NCBI GenBank assembly: GCA_903821995.1 | Contig: CAIJNI010000026.1 | Location: forward strand, 1 to 52,392 | DNA: 52,392 nt | Origin: an uncultured beta proteobacterium | GTDB lineage: Bacteria > Pseudomonadota > Gammaproteobacteria > Burkholderiales > Burkholderiaceae | Direction: 5' to 3' | Shown: in pieces, positions 1 through 8,792 of the stretch | Layout of the letters: every line of letters starts with the position of its first letter | How positions within the stretch are numbered: the stretch's first letter is position 1 | The notes under the pieces: model-generated | Database searches by the model: none | What the model was told of the DNA's origin: nothing | Seen by the model: the letters and a program-made list of their open reading frames with translations, nothing else | Made by a program: the position numbers and the translations under genes

Positions 1-513
1 ACCATCAGCTACAGCCTTTACTGGATCACCAAGCTGCCCACCGAAATCAATTCCTTTACTGGTTCCGCCATTAAATTCAGCAATCCTAGGAGCATTAGAG
101 GGTTTGGCAATTTTAAAAGAAACATCAGGAACCAGACTATCATGCTTAGACTCCACTTTGGCATCAGGCTTGGCCTCAATCTTAGACTCAACCGAATTTG
201 AATTAACAGGCCTCTGTTCTATAGGCTTTGGTTTAGGTGTGGGTTCATTCGTCACCGACCAATTAGGAACCGCAGAAGTTGTTACTGCTGGAGTTGGTTT
301 TTTGGGAGCAGGAGCAGTCGTGGTCGTGTTTGAGGAACGATCATTAATCGGTGCAGGCTTTGTGGGTGAGCATGAAATCAAACACAAAGTAGTCAAGGCC
401 ACCGAAATGCTCAAGCAATGATTAGCATGCGATTTTTTAAATAATAATTGAGTATCAAAAGAGTGAGCAGTATCTTTTTGAGCCATCGATCTTGTCATTA
501 ATTCGTTCATCAT
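1..513 (-). CDS. nlpD: NlpD-like lipoprotein, murein hydrolase activator (partial, C-terminus off window)
   Basis: The first 171 codons of a cell-envelope lipoprotein are present. A hydrophobic segment ends in the lipobox LISC (Cys about residue 48). A linker of about 100 residues rich in Pro, Lys, Thr and Ser follows, and then the start of a LytM/M23 domain with GIDFGG and GDPVKAVADG. NlpD-type proteins activate periplasmic amidases during cell separation and are usually degenerate at the metal site. The rest of the domain, which would show whether metal ligands remain, lies outside the window. I see no LysM motif between lipobox and LytM domain, which is unusual. The gene follows surE and pcm in the classical order. 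The start is uncertain: ATG codons at 513, 510, 498 and 486 are in frame and none has a good Shine-Dalgarno sequence. Confidence 0.85.
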   Translation of the reverse strand, partial: MMNELMTRSMAQKDTAHSFDTQLLFKKSHANHCLSISVALTTLCLISCSPTKPAPINDRSSNTTTTAPAPKKPTPAVTTSAVPNWSVTNEPTPKPKPIEQRPVNSNSVESKIEAKPDAKVESKHDSLVPDVSFKIAKPSNAPRIAEFNGGTSKGIDFGGQLGDPVKAVADG

Positions 514-526
514 TTAGCCGGGAAAT

Positions 527-1192
527 TTAAATCATACCTGATTGTAATGGCACAAAAAAGACCTCATCTAATGTAGTTCTTTGATATCGCTGCGAGCTTA
601 ATCGCTCAATGAGCAACAACTGTTGTTCCGTCTCACTTTTGACAACAGGCGCAATCAAACGCCCACCAATAGCTAACTGGTCTAATAGTGGGTCAGGAAT
701 ACCTAAACCAGCCGCAGCAACAATAATGCTGTCAAATGGAGCTGCCTGAGTTAAGCCCCGAATACCGTCGGAGTATATTAATCTTAAGTTAGAAATTCGA
801 AAAGGCCTCAGTTTAGCTCGAGCACTATCATGCAAACTTCTAATACGCTCTACCGAATAAACCTCTTCAGACAATAAACTCAAAACAGCAGCCTGATAAC
901 CACAACCCGTCCCAATTTCTAAAACTCGACCTAATTTCTTTTTATCCTGCATCAGCGCTTGAATCATTTTGGCAACAACAGAGGGCTTTGAAATTGTTTG
1001 CTCACGACCAATAGGCAAAGATGAGTCTTCATATGCTTGAGAACTCAGGGCGTCTTCAATAAAAACATGCCTAGGTACCGTCGCCATCGCTTGAATAATC
1101 TCAGGATGTTTAATGCCTGCAAGAGCAAGTCTTTGTGCCATAGAACGTCTAGCAGAATCAAACGTTTTTTCCGTTGTGCCAATATTAACCAT
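527..1192 (-). CDS. pcm: Protein-L-isoaspartate O-methyltransferase
   Basis: This cytoplasmic SAM-dependent enzyme methylates isoaspartyl residues in aged proteins so that they can be repaired. The 221-residue product carries the family's SAM-binding motif [15 protein letters not shown] and a post-motif acidic segment (YSVER). The N-terminal [10 protein letters not shown] and RHVFI segments also fit PCMT. The open frame continues upstream to 1375, but that part reads inside surE. The ATG at 1192 overlaps the surE stop codon by eight bases (ATGGTTAA), which indicates translational coupling and fixes the start. nlpD follows after 13 bases, so surE-pcm-nlpD is probably one transcript. Confidence 0.95.
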   Translation of the reverse strand: MVNIGTTEKTFDSARRSMAQRLALAGIKHPEIIQAMATVPRHVFIEDALSSQAYEDSSLPIGREQTISKPSVVAKMIQALMQDKKKLGRVLEIGTGCGYQAAVLSLLSEEVYSVERIRSLHDSARAKLRPFRISNLRLIYSDGIRGLTQAAPFDSIIVAAAGLGIPDPLLDQLAIGGRLIAPVVKSETEQQLLLIERLSSQRYQRTTLDEVFFVPLQSGMI

Positions 1193-1961
1193 GATTCCAC
1201 TTCGAATTCTGCATCTTGAGGCGACGCTCTTCATCAGATAAGTTAAGCTGCAAAGGAGTAATTGAAACATACCCTTGAGAAATTGCATAAAAATCAGTCC
1301 CCTCTGAGGCATCTTTTGCTTCACCAGCAGGACCAATCCAATAAATGGGGTCACCCCTTGGATTTTTTTGAACAATGAGTGGCAATGATGGATGTCTATT
1401 ACCTAAACGGGTAATACGCCAGCCTTTTTGATTGGCATATGCTAAATTAGGTAAATTAACATTGAGAAGCGGTGCATGAAATTCTTGAACGTGCTCTAAG
1501 CCCTCATCTATCGCAAATTTCACTATATCGTAAGCCACCTGCGCCAACTCATCAATCTTTGCCCAACCACGATCCGTTTGCGAAAAAGCAATCCCAGGTA
1601 TGCCAAACATGACACCTTCAATGGCTGCGGCAACTGTTCCAGAATATAAGACGTCTTCTCCCATATTCTCACCTTGATTGATACCTGAAACAACAAGATC
1701 AGGAACTTCATCTAAGAAACCAGTCATAGCAATATGCACACAATCGGTAGGGGTACCATTGACAAATAAAAACCCATCACGCTCTCCGCCAGCAACGCGG
1801 TGAATCGTTAAAGGTCTAGATAGAGTTAATGAATTAGAGGCGCCACTATGGTTCTGCTCGGGAGCGATGACCGTTACTTTTCCAAGTGGACGCAGTGCTT
1901 TGACTAAAGCTAGCAAGCCAGGAGCAAGGTAACCGTCATCGTTTGAGACTAATATGTGCAT
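1185..1961 (-). CDS. surE: 5'/3'-nucleotidase SurE
   Basis: SurE is a metal-dependent nucleoside monophosphate phosphatase associated with stationary-phase survival. The 258-residue product begins with the signature [15 protein letters not shown], whose paired Asp residues bind the metal. It also has the conserved SGASNSLT segment and the [12 protein letters not shown] loop with the metal-binding Asn. Length is normal for the family. It heads the surE-pcm-nlpD group, its last eight bases overlap pcm, and a 147-base gap separates it from recR upstream. No clear Shine-Dalgarno precedes the ATG. Confidence 0.96.
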   Translation of the reverse strand: MHILVSNDDGYLAPGLLALVKALRPLGKVTVIAPEQNHSGASNSLTLSRPLTIHRVAGGERDGFLFVNGTPTDCVHIAMTGFLDEVPDLVVSGINQGENMGEDVLYSGTVAAAIEGVMFGIPGIAFSQTDRGWAKIDELAQVAYDIVKFAIDEGLEHVQEFHAPLLNVNLPNLAYANQKGWRITRLGNRHPSLPLIVQKNPRGDPIYWIGPAGEAKDASEGTDFYAISQGYVSITPLQLNLSDEERRLKMQNSKWNHG

Positions 1962-2108
1962 AGTTGATTGGTAATCTGTTGAAAAGGCAGTTTTACAATA
2001 TATTGTATAAAGACTGCATATTGGCTATTCTAACAATCCTTGAGGAAAAAGGTTAGATTGCAATGGTGCATAAATAAAGAAAGTCTTAACCGCTTTTCTT
2101 AAGAGACA

Positions 2109-2798
2109 CTAACTACCAACCTGCCTTCGGTCCATCATCGCTCTAGCAAGGGTTCCAGCATCTACATACTCTAATTCCCCACCTACCGGAATCCCCCTGG
2201 CAATTCGAGTCACCGCAATTCCCTTTGCTTTAAGAATCTCACCAATGTAATGAGCTGTCGCCTCACCTTCACTCGTAAAATTCGTCGCCAAAATTACCTC
2301 TGTCACAGGGGGTAAGTCCTCTAAGGAATCAGTCACATCTTCGTCCTCAAAGTCATTGGCGACTATTGAAACCTTTCCCATGACCCGAGCTAAAAGTCGG
2401 TCCAAATGAATTTCTTTGGGCCCCTGACCTTCCATCGGAGATAACCTGCCCATTAAAACAAAATACATCCCACGATAGGCTAAAGTTTGCTCAACCATGA
2501 GTTGGTCAGATGGATTTTCTACTACACACAGTATGCTGGGATTACGTTTATGATCAGAGCAAGTGGTACAAATTTTTAAATCCGTAAATGTATTACAACG
2601 CTCACAGTGCCCAATAGTCGCGACAGCTTGCTGAAGTGACTCACCCAGCAATTGCGCCCCTGACCGATCATGTTGCAATAAGTAATATGCTATTCGTTGC
2701 GCAGATTTTGGACCTATCCCAGGTAAAACTTTTAACGCAATGATCAAGCGCTGCAGAGCATCTTGAGCAAGTTGTTCTTGGCGCTGAAATTTATTCAT
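2109..2798 (-). CDS. recR: Recombination mediator protein RecR
   Basis: RecR works with RecO and RecF to load RecA onto SSB-coated gaps. The sequence shows the helix-hairpin-helix region [17 protein letters not shown], a four-cysteine zinc finger (CERC and CTTC) and a Toprim domain starting at [10 protein letters not shown]. The C-terminus [16 protein letters not shown] is typical. At 229 residues it is longer than the usual 200 or so. The surplus is an N-terminal extension of about 15 residues and an acidic insert (about residues 152-165, [11 protein letters not shown]) inside the Toprim domain. Its ATG directly follows the ybaB stop codon (TAGATG), so it is co-translated in the dnaX-ybaB-recR operon. 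Confidence 0.95.
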   Translation of the reverse strand: MNKFQRQEQLAQDALQRLIIALKVLPGIGPKSAQRIAYYLLQHDRSGAQLLGESLQQAVATIGHCERCNTFTDLKICTTCSDHKRNPSILCVVENPSDQLMVEQTLAYRGMYFVLMGRLSPMEGQGPKEIHLDRLLARVMGKVSIVANDFEDEDVTDSLEDLPPVTEVILATNFTSEGEATAHYIGEILKAKGIAVTRIARGIPVGGELEYVDAGTLARAMMDRRQVGS

Positions 2799-3122
2799 CT
2801 AAAAGGGTAACTTAAATCCTGGGGGCATGGGCATTCCCGATGTGGCGCTTGACATACGCTGTTCCGAAGCAGCCTCAACTTGTTTAAACGCATCTGCACA
2901 AGCAGTCACAAGAAGATCCTCAAGCATTTCTCGGTCTTCCATAGCGCCCTCGGCGATCTTTACCCGCTTCACTTGATGCTTGCCACTCACTGTCACTGTG
3001 ACTAGTCCACCGCCCGCTTGCCCTTCTATTTCCAAAGTGGACAGTTCCTCTTGAGCACGCTTCATTTTTTCTTGCATTTGCTGCGCCTGTTTCATCAGCC
3101 CAGCAATTTGTCCCTTCATCAT
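2799..3122 (-). CDS. ybaB: YbaB/EbfC family nucleoid-associated protein
   Basis: This small dimeric DNA-binding protein of the YbaB/EbfC family is 107 residues long, normal for the family. It has the N-terminal helix rich in Met, Gln and Lys ([18 protein letters not shown]), the [15 protein letters not shown] strand-turn core, and a Pro/Met-rich tail ([11 protein letters not shown]). It sits between dnaX and recR, the usual bacterial arrangement, with 38 bases to dnaX and none to recR. The upstream motif AAGGATCT contains a Shine-Dalgarno-like AAGGA before the ATG. Confidence 0.94.
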   Translation of the reverse strand: MMKGQIAGLMKQAQQMQEKMKRAQEELSTLEIEGQAGGGLVTVTVSGKHQVKRVKIAEGAMEDREMLEDLLVTACADAFKQVEAASEQRMSSATSGMPMPPGFKLPF

Positions 3123-3160
3123 CTGTAGATCCTTTCAATCAATAAATTAATATAAATAAA

Positions 3161-4909
3161 TTACTTTTCACCCAGATTTTTTAAGGGTTTTATTGACCCC
3201 TCAATCACCTGTACACCAAATTGTTTTTTCATGCTTTCAAGCAAAGGGTTTTTATCCCACTGCTGCTCTAAAAGAGTTTGATTTTTCTCCTGATCTTTTG
3301 CTTCTAAATGCGCAACGGTAACTACAGGAGCACCAGCTTCAACTTTAATTTTAACAACTCGCCCCAAATAATTTTCAAGAGATTGCGTGAGTTGGGTAAT
3401 TGACCCAGTAGTTGCTAGTGGCATTAATGTTGTTGCCAATTGCAAATGAAGCTCTTGACCTCGCTCTTGATAATGAGTAATAGCCGTATGGTGGGCAAAC
3501 TGCAAAACAAGACCCGTCAGTGACAATTTTTTAATGAGTCCTTGCCACCCCTGTGGTGTTTTAAAAGCAATCATTGCTTCATTAACTTTACCGAGATCCT
3601 CTGACTGAATTAATTCCTGCGTAACCGGCGAAGAAATAATTTCTTTTTCTGGAACTACGATAGGCTTTGGCTTAATTAATCCAGATCCTGATTTACTCTG
3701 TGGTAATTTGGCTAAAGTTGCTGACGGACTAGGGTTAGCCGCAACTTTGGACTGGGTAGATATAAGGTTAGTATCAATTTTAAAAGCCATCATGCGTAAA
3801 AGCGCCATCATGAAACCAACATCTTGTGAGGGCGCTAGCTCAAGATCGGAATTACTAGTAATTGCTATTTGATAAAACAATTGCACATCTTCTTTATTTA
3901 ATTCCTTTGCCAACTTGACTATTTCTTCTGCTTCAGGCCATTCTTCAACCACAGAACTCGGAATGATTTGAGCCATAGCTACTTTCTGCAGTAAAGAAGC
4001 TATATCTTGAAGCGCCAAAGAAAATGACATGGTTTGCGATTCCATCTCCTGACAAATTGCATTAATTTCATCGCCGTGCCCTTGATGAATAGCCCATAGA
4101 AGTCGAATAATATATGAGTCATCTAATGTGCCAAGCATTTGCCGAACGGATGCTCCGGTAATATTGCCTGATGCGTATGCAATAGCTTGATCGGTCAATG
4201 ACAGAGCGTCACGCATAGAACCTCTAGCTGCCTTTGCGATCACTCTTAAAGCTTGTAACTCTGAAGATACCCCTTCTTGTTTGAGAATATCTTCTAAGTG
4301 GGTCACAATTAACGAAGCAGGCATTTGCTTTAAGTTAAATTGTAAGCAACGTGATAGAACCGTTACAGGTATTTTTTGAGGATCCGTTGTGGCTAAAATA
4401 AATTTAATATGCGGCGGAGGCTCCTCAAGAGTTTTTAACATTGAGTTAAATGCTTGATTAGTCAACATGTGAACTTCATCAATCATGATGACTTTAAACC
4501 GTCCACTCGTTGGCCCATAAACAACTTTTTCAAGTAAAGCAGCCATCTCATTGACACCACGATTACTTGCAGCATCCATTTCAATGTAATCCACATAATT
4601 CCCAGCATCAATTTCTAGGCAAGTACTACACTGACCACAGGGTGTTGATGTCGGTTGGAGATTCTCCTGACCTGGCATACCAATGCAATTAAGTGATTTA
4701 GCTAAAATCCTTGAAATTGTCGTCTTCCCAACACCACGGGTACCAGTAAACAGCCAAGCATGATGCAAGCGTTGCTGATCAAGGGCATGACTTAAGGCTT
4801 TAACGACGTGATCTTGCCCAAGCAAGGTACTAAAATCTCGCGGACGCCACTTCCGAGCTAAAGCTAAGCTCCGGGAATTACTGGGATTTTCAAATAAAGA
4901 TTCAGACAT
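3161..4909 (-). CDS. dnaX: DNA polymerase III subunits tau/gamma
   Basis: DnaX is the AAA+ clamp-loader ATPase of the replicative polymerase. The 582-residue product begins with the conserved region ending in KWRPRDFSTLLGQDHVV. It has a Walker A motif GTRGVGKTT, a zinc module (C...CGQCSTC) and a Walker B DEVHML. The sensor region LATTDPQKIPVTVLSRC and the arginine-rich RGSMRDALSLTDQAIA are also present. The C-terminal third is a low-complexity linker followed by a divergent tau-type domain for polymerase contact. I found no convincing in-frame slippery heptamer that would make a short gamma form. It heads the dnaX-ybaB-recR operon and is divergent from the 4.5S RNA gene. Confidence 0.96.
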   Translation of the reverse strand: MSESLFENPSNSRSLALARKWRPRDFSTLLGQDHVVKALSHALDQQRLHHAWLFTGTRGVGKTTISRILAKSLNCIGMPGQENLQPTSTPCGQCSTCLEIDAGNYVDYIEMDAASNRGVNEMAALLEKVVYGPTSGRFKVIMIDEVHMLTNQAFNSMLKTLEEPPPHIKFILATTDPQKIPVTVLSRCLQFNLKQMPASLIVTHLEDILKQEGVSSELQALRVIAKAARGSMRDALSLTDQAIAYASGNITGASVRQMLGTLDDSYIIRLLWAIHQGHGDEINAICQEMESQTMSFSLALQDIASLLQKVAMAQIIPSSVVEEWPEAEEIVKLAKELNKEDVQLFYQIAITSNSDLELAPSQDVGFMMALLRMMAFKIDTNLISTQSKVAANPSPSATLAKLPQSKSGSGLIKPKPIVVPEKEIISSPVTQELIQSEDLGKVNEAMIAFKTPQGWQGLIKKLSLTGLVLQFAHHTAITHYQERGQELHLQLATTLMPLATTGSITQLTQSLENYLGRVVKIKVEAGAPVVTVAHLEAKDQEKNQTLLEQQWDKNPLLESMKKQFGVQVIEGSIKPLKNLGEK

Positions 4910-4934
4910 ATTTCTATTCTAACAAGTGTCGCGA

Positions 4935-4940
4935 TACAAT
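4935..4940 (+). promoter_or_regulatory. Probable -10 element of the 4.5S RNA promoter
   Basis: TACAAT, within GCGATACAAT, lies 4-8 bases before the predicted 5' end of the SRP RNA and matches the sigma-70 -10 consensus at five of six positions. The region 16-18 bases upstream (around 4912-4917, TTCTAT) is a poor -35 match. The site sits in the short gap between the divergent dnaX start and the RNA. Confidence 0.5.
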
Positions 4941-4943
4941 GGA

Positions 4944-5044
4944 GTTAGACGGGCCTCCCCGCATGTTGGCATGGCAATCTGGTCAGGTCGGGAACGAAGC
5001 AGCCAAACCCATTCCCCAGCAGTGCCGGGGGTAAGGCTCGTCTA
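4944..5044 (+). ncRNA. ffs: 4.5S RNA, small bacterial signal recognition particle RNA
   Basis: This RNA binds Ffh to form the signal recognition particle for co-translational membrane targeting. The distal hairpin GGTCAGGTCGGGAACGAAGC with following AGCC matches the SRP domain IV consensus, including the asymmetric and symmetric loop bases and the GGAA tetraloop. Relative to the usual form the loop-closing C-G pair is swapped to G-C, a compensatory change. The ends TAGACGGGCC (4946-4955) and GGCTCGTCTA (5035-5044) pair to close the long rod. Ends are predicted from pairing only. No strong terminator follows. The location beside dnaX is common in Burkholderiales. Confidence 0.93.
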
Positions 5045-5073
5045 CTTACTTTTGGCTTAGACCTAAGAATAAA

Positions 5074-5223
5074 TTATCCCTGCTTATCAATTTTGTTCAT
5101 CTGCCTTTTAATGAATACAAAAAGCCAAGGCAATATCCCAAGAATCGCAAACCAAATTAGGGATGGGAATTTACGTGTTTTTTTATTTTCTTCAGTAATA
5201 TCTTCTGTCATTTTTGCAGTCAT
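5074..5223 (-). CDS. Possible small single-pass membrane protein, 49 aa, unrecognised
   Basis: I do not recognise this frame. From the ATG at 5223 it encodes a charged N-terminus (MTAKMTEDITEENKKTRKFP), one hydrophobic helix (LIWFAILGILPWLFVF) and a basic tail, consistent with an N-out or N-in single-pass inner-membrane peptide. A TTG at 5271 would add 16 residues. It starts 71 bases after the addA stop on the same strand, so it could be the last gene of the addB-addA transcript. No Shine-Dalgarno is visible and chance cannot be excluded. Confidence 0.3.
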   Translation of the reverse strand: MTAKMTEDITEENKKTRKFPSLIWFAILGILPWLFVFIKRQMNKIDKQG

Positions 5224-5294
5224 AGGTGATATTTCATTCTGAATAGAGACAATCCCAAGTCTTATACCCAATATACCCCATTAAAAAGTCATGG

Positions 5295-8200
5295 TCATAC
5301 TTTTTGAATATTTTTTATACGACCGTGTCGATCAATTAAGTAAGCTTCTATAGGCTTATCACTCCTCAAACGAGCAACAATTTCTTTATATTTTTCTAAT
5401 TGAATCACGTATTTTTGATACAGCTCGCTATTGTCATCTGGAATACTTAATTTGTAATCAATTATTTTCAATGTATGCGGGGTTTCTACTAAACGGTCAA
5501 TACGATACGTTTTGCCATCAATATCAACTAAATCTAATTCATTCCAGGCCTCTAGCACGTCACTTCCTCGAAAAAGATCCTTGAGTTGTGGTGAATTCAA
5601 AATACAATGAGCATATTCTCTTGCTTCTTGACTTAACTCTTCAGAAATCCTTAACCAAGCTGATAACTGTTTAGCAGATGGCAAACTAATTTCTCCCTGA
5701 ACATCAGAAATCTCAGCGGTCAAGCATCTCTCTAAAATTAAATGCATGACATGACCCAAAGCCATGAGCTGTTGTAGATCACGACTAATATCTTCTTCTG
5801 AAATAGGTCCTTCAGTGACTCCTGAATGAGCTACCCCTTCAATATGCCAACTCCCTATTGAAAAATCAGTGATCTTAACTACTTCATTTTCTTCTATAGA
5901 TAAAGCTCTTGGCTCCTCAACTTGCTCTTTCTCATTAATCATTTTTATTAAAGATTCGTCAGTCTCAACAACTTCTGCTAGGCTTGCATACCAGGTACCT
6001 GGCACTCCTTTTGGCCCTTGTCTATTTAGATGATGGGACTGCACACCACTAACCACAAAGTTTTGTTTAGCCCGCGTCATCGCAACGTATAAGAGATTCC
6101 AGTTTTCTCGCTTTGCAATTTCTTCCTCAGATGCAATGGCCACTTCTAATTCTTGGGTCTTCATCTTATTGGTATAAATCGTCATTAATTGAGGATTAGG
6201 TACACCCGGCGCCCAGTCAAGAAGAATTTTTCCTGAGTCAGAGTGGCTTTGATCTGCGTTAGCATTCATTAAGAAAATGAAAGGTGCTTCAAGACCTTTT
6301 GCTGCATGAATAGTCATAATCCGTACAGCACCTATTGGAGCATCAGATAAGTCTGTCAAATCATCGGATTCATGATCACTACTCTCCTGACCTTCATCTG
6401 GACTTTCTTCATCAACCCCCTTACTTAGGAGATTTAACTCTTCGATAAAGCGACTCAGTGATGGATACCTTCCACCATCAATATCAAGCGATAAATGTAA
6501 AAAAGCATCTAAATTTGCTAATACCCGCTCACGCTCAAGTGGGGGCACTGTCGATGCATAAGCAACCCGAATATTCGACTGAGCATAAATACGATCAAGT
6601 AAGTCATGGACAGGTAAATGGCCAGATAAGTCATGCCAAACTTTTAAATGCTGATAGGCTAGATGTAAATTACTACTGACCTCTGAACCCGCTAAGACTT
6701 GCCACCAACTAGTCGACTCGGCCCCTTGAGCGATCCATTGCATTTGCGCATCCGTTATTTTAAAAATAGGACTTCTTAGAATGTGCGCTAGCGCTAAGTT
6801 ATTGGTTGGGGTTAATAGCACCTCAAGTAAAGCTCTCAAATCATCAGCTTCAAGTGTATTGAGTAAACCACCCTTTCTTGGACTCTGAAAAGGAATTCCT
6901 TTGGATCTCAGCGCTTTTTCAATGAAATGTAGATGCGTTTTAGACCGAATCAAAATAATAAAATCATTCCAAGTCGCAGGCCTATTTATTTTTTGACCCA
7001 AAGAATTTTCATCCAACACAGATTCATGGGAGCGCCAATATGCCATCAGACTTGCAACCTGAAGACCTTCTAGAAATGCTTGTTCTTTTCTCACAGAATG
7101 ATCCGCATCAAAAAATGGCTCTATCAGTGGATTTCTATTAGAGTTATATTCCTCAGAGCTATGACGCTCAATAAGCTCAAGCCTGACTATAGACCCACCC
7201 AATTCTCCCCCATCAAGGTTTCTCCAAAGCGTGTTGTGAGGACTAAAATCGTATTCCTGAATTTGACTAAAAATAGTATTCAGAGGCTTAATAATCGAAG
7301 CTGGATTTCGGCGGGTTGTATTGTGCAACAAGTAGCTTGCATCAAAATTGGCCTGCAAAAACTCCCTAGCAACTTTAAACAATCTTGCATCAGCTCGTCT
7401 AAATCGATATATAGATTGTTTTGGATCACCCACAATAAATACTTTAGGTTTATTAGCATCAGCCTCATAAGCATTAAACCAAGCTTGTAAGATTTGCCAT
7501 TGCAATGGATTGGTATCCTGAAATTCGTCAATCAAGATCTGCTTATAACGGGCATCTAATCGAACTTGCAAATAGGCTGCTGTCGTTTCTTGTTCCATTA
7601 AGGAAAGCGTTTGCCACTCTAAGTCATTAAAGTCTTGAACCCTTAAACGCCTTTTGGCATCTTCATAAGCAATTAACATGGATTCACCTAAAACAATCCA
7701 TGCCTCATTCAGCTCTACGAGCTGCTGGTGCATTACCCATTTTTTACGTACTTCTAATACATCAATGCATATTCGAAAGATGTCGTGATATTCGTGCAAA
7801 GCCCCTTGAGCCTCTAAATACTTCTTTAAAACTCCTGCTGCTTCTCCAAGAGATTGCCTAGGAGTACCCTTATCTGTAAAAAATTCTCCATTTAATACGG
7901 GAATTAAATCTTCTATTGAATCGTTATTGTGATGTTTTTCACAAATATCTTTTAACTTTTCATAACTCTTGATTTGCGTTGGACTTCCGTGAGCTAATCG
8001 CGCTATATTTTTTTCAAATGCCCCCCAATCAAAGGATTGAATCGGATCAGGTGTACTAGAAAGAAAAAAAGTTTCTCTAATCACTTGCATAGGCGTCTTC
8101 AATCGACTCTCACACTGCTTCTTAAATTTAGCCCAAGAAGCGCGATTTGCAATTAAACTCATTTTCCCGGTCAATATGCTTTCAATACCCTGAGGTGGAA

Positions 8201-8792
8201 GCAGTTCACCTAATTTCAAATAATGCTTTTGTAATATTTCAATTTCTTGCAATGCTGTTTTTGAATAAGATTTCTTTTGAGTCTGACTGGTCTGTGATGA
8301 GTATGCCCCCAAATTTATCCACCACGCTGATAAGGATTCATTTAACAATCGCTGAAAATCTTCACGCAAGCCTTGACCAGGAAAGATGCCACTACCGATT
8401 GGAGCTGCCCGAGATAGTCTTCCAAACCATCCGTGAAAAGTATCAATCGAGATTTTTTGTGGACTTGCTAATACCTTTTCTAGCAATCCACGAGCATCCT
8501 CAATATGGTTAGCAGCTTGCTCCACCTCCATACCGCGATCAACCAGCATGATTTGAATCTGTACATCAGAAGCGTTAGCGAGTTCAATAAGTATTTTTTC
8601 AAGACGCTCATGAATCTCTTGTGCAGCTTTTCGAGTAAATGTAATCGCCAGAATTTCATGAGGTTTAGTGCCAGCTAAAAGAAGCCGTAAAATTCGAGAG
8701 ATTAAAATCCAAGTCTTACCACTTCCAGCACAGGCTTCAATAATGATTGAACGGCCTGGATCGCAAGCTAGCTTAATAGAGAAATCAGTCAT
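5295..8792 (-). CDS. addA: AddA-type helicase-nuclease subunit (UvrD family, PD-(D/E)XK)
   Basis: AddA is the helicase-nuclease subunit of AddAB, which resects double-strand breaks and feeds recombination at Chi-like sites. The product (1165 residues from this start) has SF1A helicase motifs in order: Walker A ACAGSGKTWIL, motif II DEFQDTNPLQW, motif III GDPKQSIYRFRRAD, motif V TIHAAKGLE and motif VI LYVAMTRAKQ. Near the C-terminus a RecB-like nuclease site is visible as RIDRL followed by IIDYK. The ATG at 8792 overlaps the addB stop (ATGACTGA, eight bases), which argues for this start over the longer frame beginning at 8846. It is translationally coupled to addB. Confidence 0.93.
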   Translation of the reverse strand: MTDFSIKLACDPGRSIIIEACAGSGKTWILISRILRLLLAGTKPHEILAITFTRKAAQEIHERLEKILIELANASDVQIQIMLVDRGMEVEQAANHIEDARGLLEKVLASPQKISIDTFHGWFGRLSRAAPIGSGIFPGQGLREDFQRLLNESLSAWWINLGAYSSQTSQTQKKSYSKTALQEIEILQKHYLKLGELLPPQGIESILTGKMSLIANRASWAKFKKQCESRLKTPMQVIRETFFLSSTPDPIQSFDWGAFEKNIARLAHGSPTQIKSYEKLKDICEKHHNNDSIEDLIPVLNGEFFTDKGTPRQSLGEAAGVLKKYLEAQGALHEYHDIFRICIDVLEVRKKWVMHQQLVELNEAWIVLGESMLIAYEDAKRRLRVQDFNDLEWQTLSLMEQETTAAYLQVRLDARYKQILIDEFQDTNPLQWQILQAWFNAYEADANKPKVFIVGDPKQSIYRFRRADARLFKVAREFLQANFDASYLLHNTTRRNPASIIKPLNTIFSQIQEYDFSPHNTLWRNLDGGELGGSIVRLELIERHSSEEYNSNRNPLIEPFFDADHSVRKEQAFLEGLQVASLMAYWRSHESVLDENSLGQKINRPATWNDFIILIRSKTHLHFIEKALRSKGIPFQSPRKGGLLNTLEADDLRALLEVLLTPTNNLALAHILRSPIFKITDAQMQWIAQGAESTSWWQVLAGSEVSSNLHLAYQHLKVWHDLSGHLPVHDLLDRIYAQSNIRVAYASTVPPLERERVLANLDAFLHLSLDIDGGRYPSLSRFIEELNLLSKGVDEESPDEGQESSDHESDDLTDLSDAPIGAVRIMTIHAAKGLEAPFIFLMNANADQSHSDSGKILLDWAPGVPNPQLMTIYTNKMKTQELEVAIASEEEIAKRENWNLLYVAMTRAKQNFVVSGVQSHHLNRQGPKGVPGTWYASLAEVVETDESLIKMINEKEQVEEPRALSIEENEVVKITDFSIGSWHIEGVAHSGVTEGPISEEDISRDLQQLMALGHVMHLILERCLTAEISDVQGEISLPSAKQLSAWLRISEELSQEAREYAHCILNSPQLKDLFRGSDVLEAWNELDLVDIDGKTYRIDRLVETPHTLKIIDYKLSIPDDNSELYQKYVIQLEKYKEIVARLRSDKPIEAYLIDRHGRIKNIQKV

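Noticed and set aside
104..421. Plus-strand frame at the left edge
   Set aside because: It is antisense to the NlpD-like gene, whose lipobox and LytM start are recognisable.
3161..4909. Programmed frameshift in dnaX to make a gamma subunit
   Set aside because: The best A-run (ATT AAA AAA TTG, near 3525) is not in the frame of an A-AAA-AAG type heptamer and has no visible stimulatory stem.
7080..7490. Long plus-strand open frame inside addA
   Set aside because: It is antisense to conserved helicase motifs and has no family features or ribosome binding site. It is a shadow of addA.
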